Program-made: the position numbers and the translations under genes
Part shown: positions 14,786 to 18,330 of the stretch, one piece after another
Position numbering within the stretch: the first letter of the stretch is position 1
Layout of the letters: every line of letters begins with the position of its first letter
NCBI GenBank assembly: GCA_027068615.1
Contig: JAMOQV010000161.1
Location: 1 to 18,330, forward strand
Reading direction: 5' to 3'
Origin: Helicobacteraceae bacterium
GTDB taxonomy: Bacteria > Campylobacterota > Campylobacteria > Campylobacterales > Sulfurimonadaceae
Length of the DNA: 18,330 bases
The notes under the pieces: model-generated
Seen by the model: only the letters and a program-made list of their open reading frames with translations
What the model was told of the DNA's origin: nothing
The model's database searches: none

Positions 14786-17700
14786 ATGAGTGTAAAACCA
14801 TCTTTTACCCATCTTCATCTTCATACTGAGTATTCACTACTTGATGGAGCAAATAAGCTTACAAATCTAGTAAAACAAGTTAAAAAACTAGGTATGACAT
14901 CGGTTGCTATGACAGACCATGGAAATATGTTTGGTGCTATTGATTTTTATCATCAGATGATGGATGCAGATATAAAACCTATAATTGGCATAGAGGGTTA
15001 TATCCATAATGGAGCAACTCTTGATGATAAGTCAACAAAACAGAGGTTTCATATCTGTTTATTTGCTAAAAATAAGATAGGCTATGAAAATCTTATGTAT
15101 CTATCTTCAAAAGCTTTTATAGAGGGGATGTATTATTATCCTCGTATAAATAAGATAGAATTAGCTAAACATAGTGAGGGACTTATTTGTACTAGTGCCT
15201 GTCTTCAAGGTGAAGTAAATTGGCATCTTAATCTTTCAAACGAAAGAAATGTAAAAAATGGTGCAAAAGGTTATGAGGGTGCAAAAGCAGTAGCACAAGA
15301 GTATAAAGATATATTTGGTGATGATTTTTATCTCGAACTTATGAGGCATGGTATAGGGGATCAACTCTATATAGATAAACAAATCTTACAAATTGCACAA
15401 GAGTTAGATATAAAAGTTATCGCTACAAATGATACACACTATACATATCCAGATGATGCACAATATCACGAAGCTTTTATGTGTATAGGGATGAATAAAC
15501 TTTATGATGATCCAAATAGGATGAGACACTCAGTTCATGAGTTTTATCTAAAATCTCCAGAAGAGATGGCTCGACTTTTTGCTGATATACCAGAAGCTAT
15601 ACAAAATACACAAGAGATAGTAGATAAAATAGAGGATTTTGTACCTGTTGTTAAAACACCAACACCACCAAATTTTAAGTTTACATTTGAATATGCTAAA
15701 AATGATGGTTTTGAACTTTCTACAGATGATAAAGATAAAGCAGATGCTGAGTATTTTACTTATAGATGTAAGTTAGGTTTAGAAAACCGTTTAAAAAATG
15801 TTCCACAAGAGAAGCATCAAGAATATAGAGAGAGACTTGAGTTTGAGATGGATATTATAAACTCGATGAAATTCCCTGGTTATATGCTTATAGTTTGGGA
15901 CTTTGTAAAAGTTGCAAAAGAGATGGATATCGCTGTTGGTCCTGGTCGTGGTTCTGCTGCTGGTAGTTTAGTTGCTTATAGTTTAGATATAACAGATATT
16001 GACCCTATGAAGTATGACTTACTTTTTGAGAGATTTTTAAATCCTGAGAGGGTAAGTATGCCCGATATAGATATGGACTTTATGCAGGCTCGTCGTGGTG
16101 AAGTTATAGACTATGTTGTTAAAAAATATGGTAGAAATCAAGTAGCACAAATCATAACATTTGGTTCACTTTTAGCAAAAGGGGTTATAAGAGATGTTGC
16201 TCGTGTACTTGAGATGCCACTTTCTCAAGCAGATAAAATGGCAAAGCTTATACCTGATGAGTTAGGTATTACGCTTAATGGTAAAGAGAAAAAAGGTAAG
16301 TTTATAGAGGGTGCTTTTCAAAAAGAACCAAAAATAGCAGAGTTGATAGAGAGTGATGCTAATGCTAAAAGAGTTTGGGAATTTGCAAAAAAACTAGAAG
16401 GGCTTAAAAGAAACTCAGGTATCCATGCTGCTGGTGTTGTTATAAGTAATGAAGAGTTATGGAAAAAGACACCCATATACAAACCAGCAGGGGAAGATAC
16501 TTTTGTAACTCAGTATTCGCTAAACTATCTTGAAGATGTTGATTTAATCAAGTTTGACTTTCTAGGTTTAAAGACTCTTGATGTTATAGATAATGCTGTT
16601 AAACTTATAAAAAGAAGATATAACAAAGAGATAGATTGGCATAAGATAGATGAAAATGACCCTAAGGTTTATAAAGTTATCCGTGGTGGGAATACTGTTG
16701 GGATGTTTCAGATAGAATCAGATGGGATGCAAGATTTAAACAGAAGATTAAAACCTGATAGTTTTGAGGACCTTATAGCCGTGTTGGCACTTTATAGACC
16801 AGGTCCTATGGAATCTGGGATGCTTGATAGTTTTGTTGAGAGAAAACATGGTCGTGAAAAGATAGAATATACTTTTGATGTAATGGAGCCTATCCTTAAA
16901 AACACTTATGGGGTCATTGTTTATCAAGAACAGGTTATGCAGATAGTTCAAACTGTTGGTGGTTTCTCTCTTGGTTATTCAGATATTATTCGTCGTGCTA
17001 TGGGTAAGAAAAAGGATATGGCAGCTTACAATGCAGAGTTTAGTGAGGGAGCAGCAAAGCAGGGGCATGATTATGATAAAGCTTCAAAACTTTTTGATTT
17101 AATTGAAAAATTTGCTGGATATGGTTTTAACAAATCGCACTCAGCAGCTTATGCAATGGTTAGTTTTCAAACAGCTTGGTTAAAAACATACTATCCAAAT
17201 GAGTTTATGTCAGCACTTCTTACTTCCGATAAGGACAATACAGACAAAGTAGTTCGTTATATAGATGAAGTAAAAAGGATGGGGATAGAGCTTTCTCCAC
17301 CCGATATTTGTGATTCTCAATTAGAATTTTCAGCTATAACTAAAGATTCTCAAGAGATTATCCTTTTTGGACTTGGTGCTATTAAAGGCGTTGGAAGTGC
17401 AGCTATAGAATCTATGTTGATTGAGAGAAATGAAAATGGGGATTATACTTCACTTCAAGATTTTGTAAATAGAATAGAACCATCAAAAGTAAACAAAAGA
17501 GTGATAGAGAGTGCTATAAAAGCTGGTGCATTTGATAGATATGGATACTCTCGTAAAGCATTGTTAAATCAGATAGAGTTGATAGTCGAAACTGCAAAAA
17601 AGGCAAGTGAAGCTAAAAAAAATGTTATGGGAAGTTTATTTGGCGATGATGCAGAGATAACAACTATAAAACTAGAGTTAACAAACTGTGAAGAGTTTAG

Positions 17701-18330
17701 TATAAAAGAGATTTTAGAGTTTGAAAAAGAGACATTAGGTTTTTATGTAAGTGGGCATCCTTTGGATGACTATAGAGAGCAGATAGATGAGTTGAACTAT
17801 ACATTGTCATCAGAGATAGAAAATGTAAAAGATGGTTCTTATGTTATATTTATAGGTAAAGTTGAAGAGATACAAAAAAAGATATCAAAAAAAGGGAATC
17901 AATTTGGCATCGTAAAACTTATGGATTTTCATGGGGATGTTGAGATAATGCTTTTTTCAGATAAACTTGAACAACTAGAAGAGATGGACAGGGATGAACC
18001 TATAGCATTTAAAGCTAAAATTACACATACTGAGATGTTTACTCGTATCGGTGTTACAAAGATTATGACACTAAAAGAAGCTGCAAAAGAGACTAAAAAA
18101 GTAAAAAAAGAGATACGTGAAAAACCTCAAGAACCTTTACAGCTCAAAATAAGACTTGATGATAATACGAAGATTTTAGAAGATTTATACACTATGATAA
18201 GAAGAAATCCAGGTAACAGAGAACTAAAACTAATCATAACTTCAAAACTTCAAAATGTGATAATTGACTCAGCTATAAGAGTAAACAATAATATCATCTT
18301 AGAATTAGATGGAAATGAAGATATAGATAT
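14786..18330 (+). CDS. dnaE: DNA polymerase III alpha subunit (incomplete at the right edge)
   Basis: The replicative DNA polymerase catalytic subunit. 1181 codons are open with no stop before the edge; family members here run about 1180-1210, so only the tail is missing. The N-terminal PHP domain shows HLHLHTEYS (9-17), TDHGNM (43-48) and NDTHY. Palm-domain motifs are GPGRGSAAGS, then PDIDMDF (426-432) with catalytic D427 and D429. The third aspartate is D591 in KFDFLGLKTL. Then come ALYRPGPMESG, YQEQVMQI and GYGFNKSHSAAYA. The tandem HhH region is around FGLGAIKGVGSAAI. At 948-953 MGSLFG sits where the internal clamp-binding motif is expected. An OB fold follows (YVIFIGKVEEI...KGNQFGIVKLMD). 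The ATG has AGGA 7 bases upstream. The leader contains the hairpin after serA, so transcription may be partly independent. Confidence 0.96.
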   Translation, partial: MSVKPSFTHLHLHTEYSLLDGANKLTNLVKQVKKLGMTSVAMTDHGNMFGAIDFYHQMMDADIKPIIGIEGYIHNGATLDDKSTKQRFHICLFAKNKIGYENLMYLSSKAFIEGMYYYPRINKIELAKHSEGLICTSACLQGEVNWHLNLSNERNVKNGAKGYEGAKAVAQEYKDIFGDDFYLELMRHGIGDQLYIDKQILQIAQELDIKVIATNDTHYTYPDDAQYHEAFMCIGMNKLYDDPNRMRHSVHEFYLKSPEEMARLFADIPEAIQNTQEIVDKIEDFVPVVKTPTPPNFKFTFEYAKNDGFELSTDDKDKADAEYFTYRCKLGLENRLKNVPQEKHQEYRERLEFEMDIINSMKFPGYMLIVWDFVKVAKEMDIAVGPGRGSAAGSLVAYSLDITDIDPMKYDLLFERFLNPERVSMPDIDMDFMQARRGEVIDYVVKKYGRNQVAQIITFGSLLAKGVIRDVARVLEMPLSQADKMAKLIPDELGITLNGKEKKGKFIEGAFQKEPKIAELIESDANAKRVWEFAKKLEGLKRNSGIHAAGVVISNEELWKKTPIYKPAGEDTFVTQYSLNYLEDVDLIKFDFLGLKTLDVIDNAVKLIKRRYNKEIDWHKIDENDPKVYKVIRGGNTVGMFQIESDGMQDLNRRLKPDSFEDLIAVLALYRPGPMESGMLDSFVERKHGREKIEYTFDVMEPILKNTYGVIVYQEQVMQIVQTVGGFSLGYSDIIRRAMGKKKDMAAYNAEFSEGAAKQGHDYDKASKLFDLIEKFAGYGFNKSHSAAYAMVSFQTAWLKTYYPNEFMSALLTSDKDNTDKVVRYIDEVKRMGIELSPPDICDSQLEFSAITKDSQEIILFGLGAIKGVGSAAIESMLIERNENGDYTSLQDFVNRIEPSKVNKRVIESAIKAGAFDRYGYSRKALLNQIELIVETAKKASEAKKNVMGSLFGDDAEITTIKLELTNCEEFSIKEILEFEKETLGFYVSGHPLDDYREQIDELNYTLSSEIENVKDGSYVIFIGKVEEIQKKISKKGNQFGIVKLMDFHGDVEIMLFSDKLEQLEEMDRDEPIAFKAKITHTEMFTRIGVTKIMTLKEAAKETKKVKKEIREKPQEPLQLKIRLDDNTKILEDLYTMIRRNPGNRELKLIITSKLQNVIIDSAIRVNNNIILELDGNEDID

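Noticed and set aside
16748..16951. Minus-strand open frame of 67 codons inside dnaE
   Set aside because: It is antisense to the conserved polymerase core of dnaE, with no supporting signal.

Overview
This window is a densely packed, low-GC stretch of bacterial core chromosome. By eye the GC content is roughly one third. Protein sequences and gene order point to a Campylobacterota (epsilonproteobacterial) genome, most likely close to Sulfurimonas or its sulfur-oxidising relatives. From memory, two gene blocks match blocks known in Campylobacter and Sulfurimonas: flgA-ubiX-coaD-tmk, and pheS-pheT-aroA-ispH-rpsA-(small membrane protein)-serA. No search could be run, so the genus is an inference.

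Layout: from about 5392 down to 22 the genes lie on the minus strand in the order flgA, ubiX, coaD, tmk, metG and a degenerate Mur-ligase-like gene. They overlap or nearly touch, except for a 52-base gap before metG. A 103-base divergent intergenic region (5393-5495) carries a TATAAT box for each direction. From 5496 to the right edge everything is on the plus strand: pheS, pheT, aroA and ispH with 4-base overlaps or direct abutment, then a new promoter and rpsA, a small membrane-anchored protein, serA, a hairpin, and dnaE, which runs off the right edge without a stop. There is no gene-free stretch over 300 bases. I see no tRNA, rRNA, CRISPR array, insertion sequence or phage gene.

Functions: the left block mixes flagellar P-ring assembly (FlgA), prenyl-FMN synthesis (UbiX), coenzyme A synthesis (CoaD), dTTP supply (Tmk) and methionyl-tRNA synthesis (MetG). 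The right block holds both subunits of phenylalanyl-tRNA synthetase, the shikimate-pathway enzyme AroA, the last step of the MEP isoprenoid pathway (IspH), ribosomal protein S1, the first enzyme of serine synthesis (SerA) and the replicative polymerase DnaE. AroA and PheST are linked in theme, since AroA feeds phenylalanine synthesis and PheST uses phenylalanine.

The window is mostly ordinary housekeeping DNA. The points most worth a second look are the Mur-ligase-like protein with no recognisable ATP-binding loop, the conserved-looking small membrane protein between rpsA and serA, a possibly leaderless flgA transcript, three essential or core genes that start with TTG, a class II type AroA, and a DnaE with a well-preserved PHP domain but an atypical clamp-binding motif.
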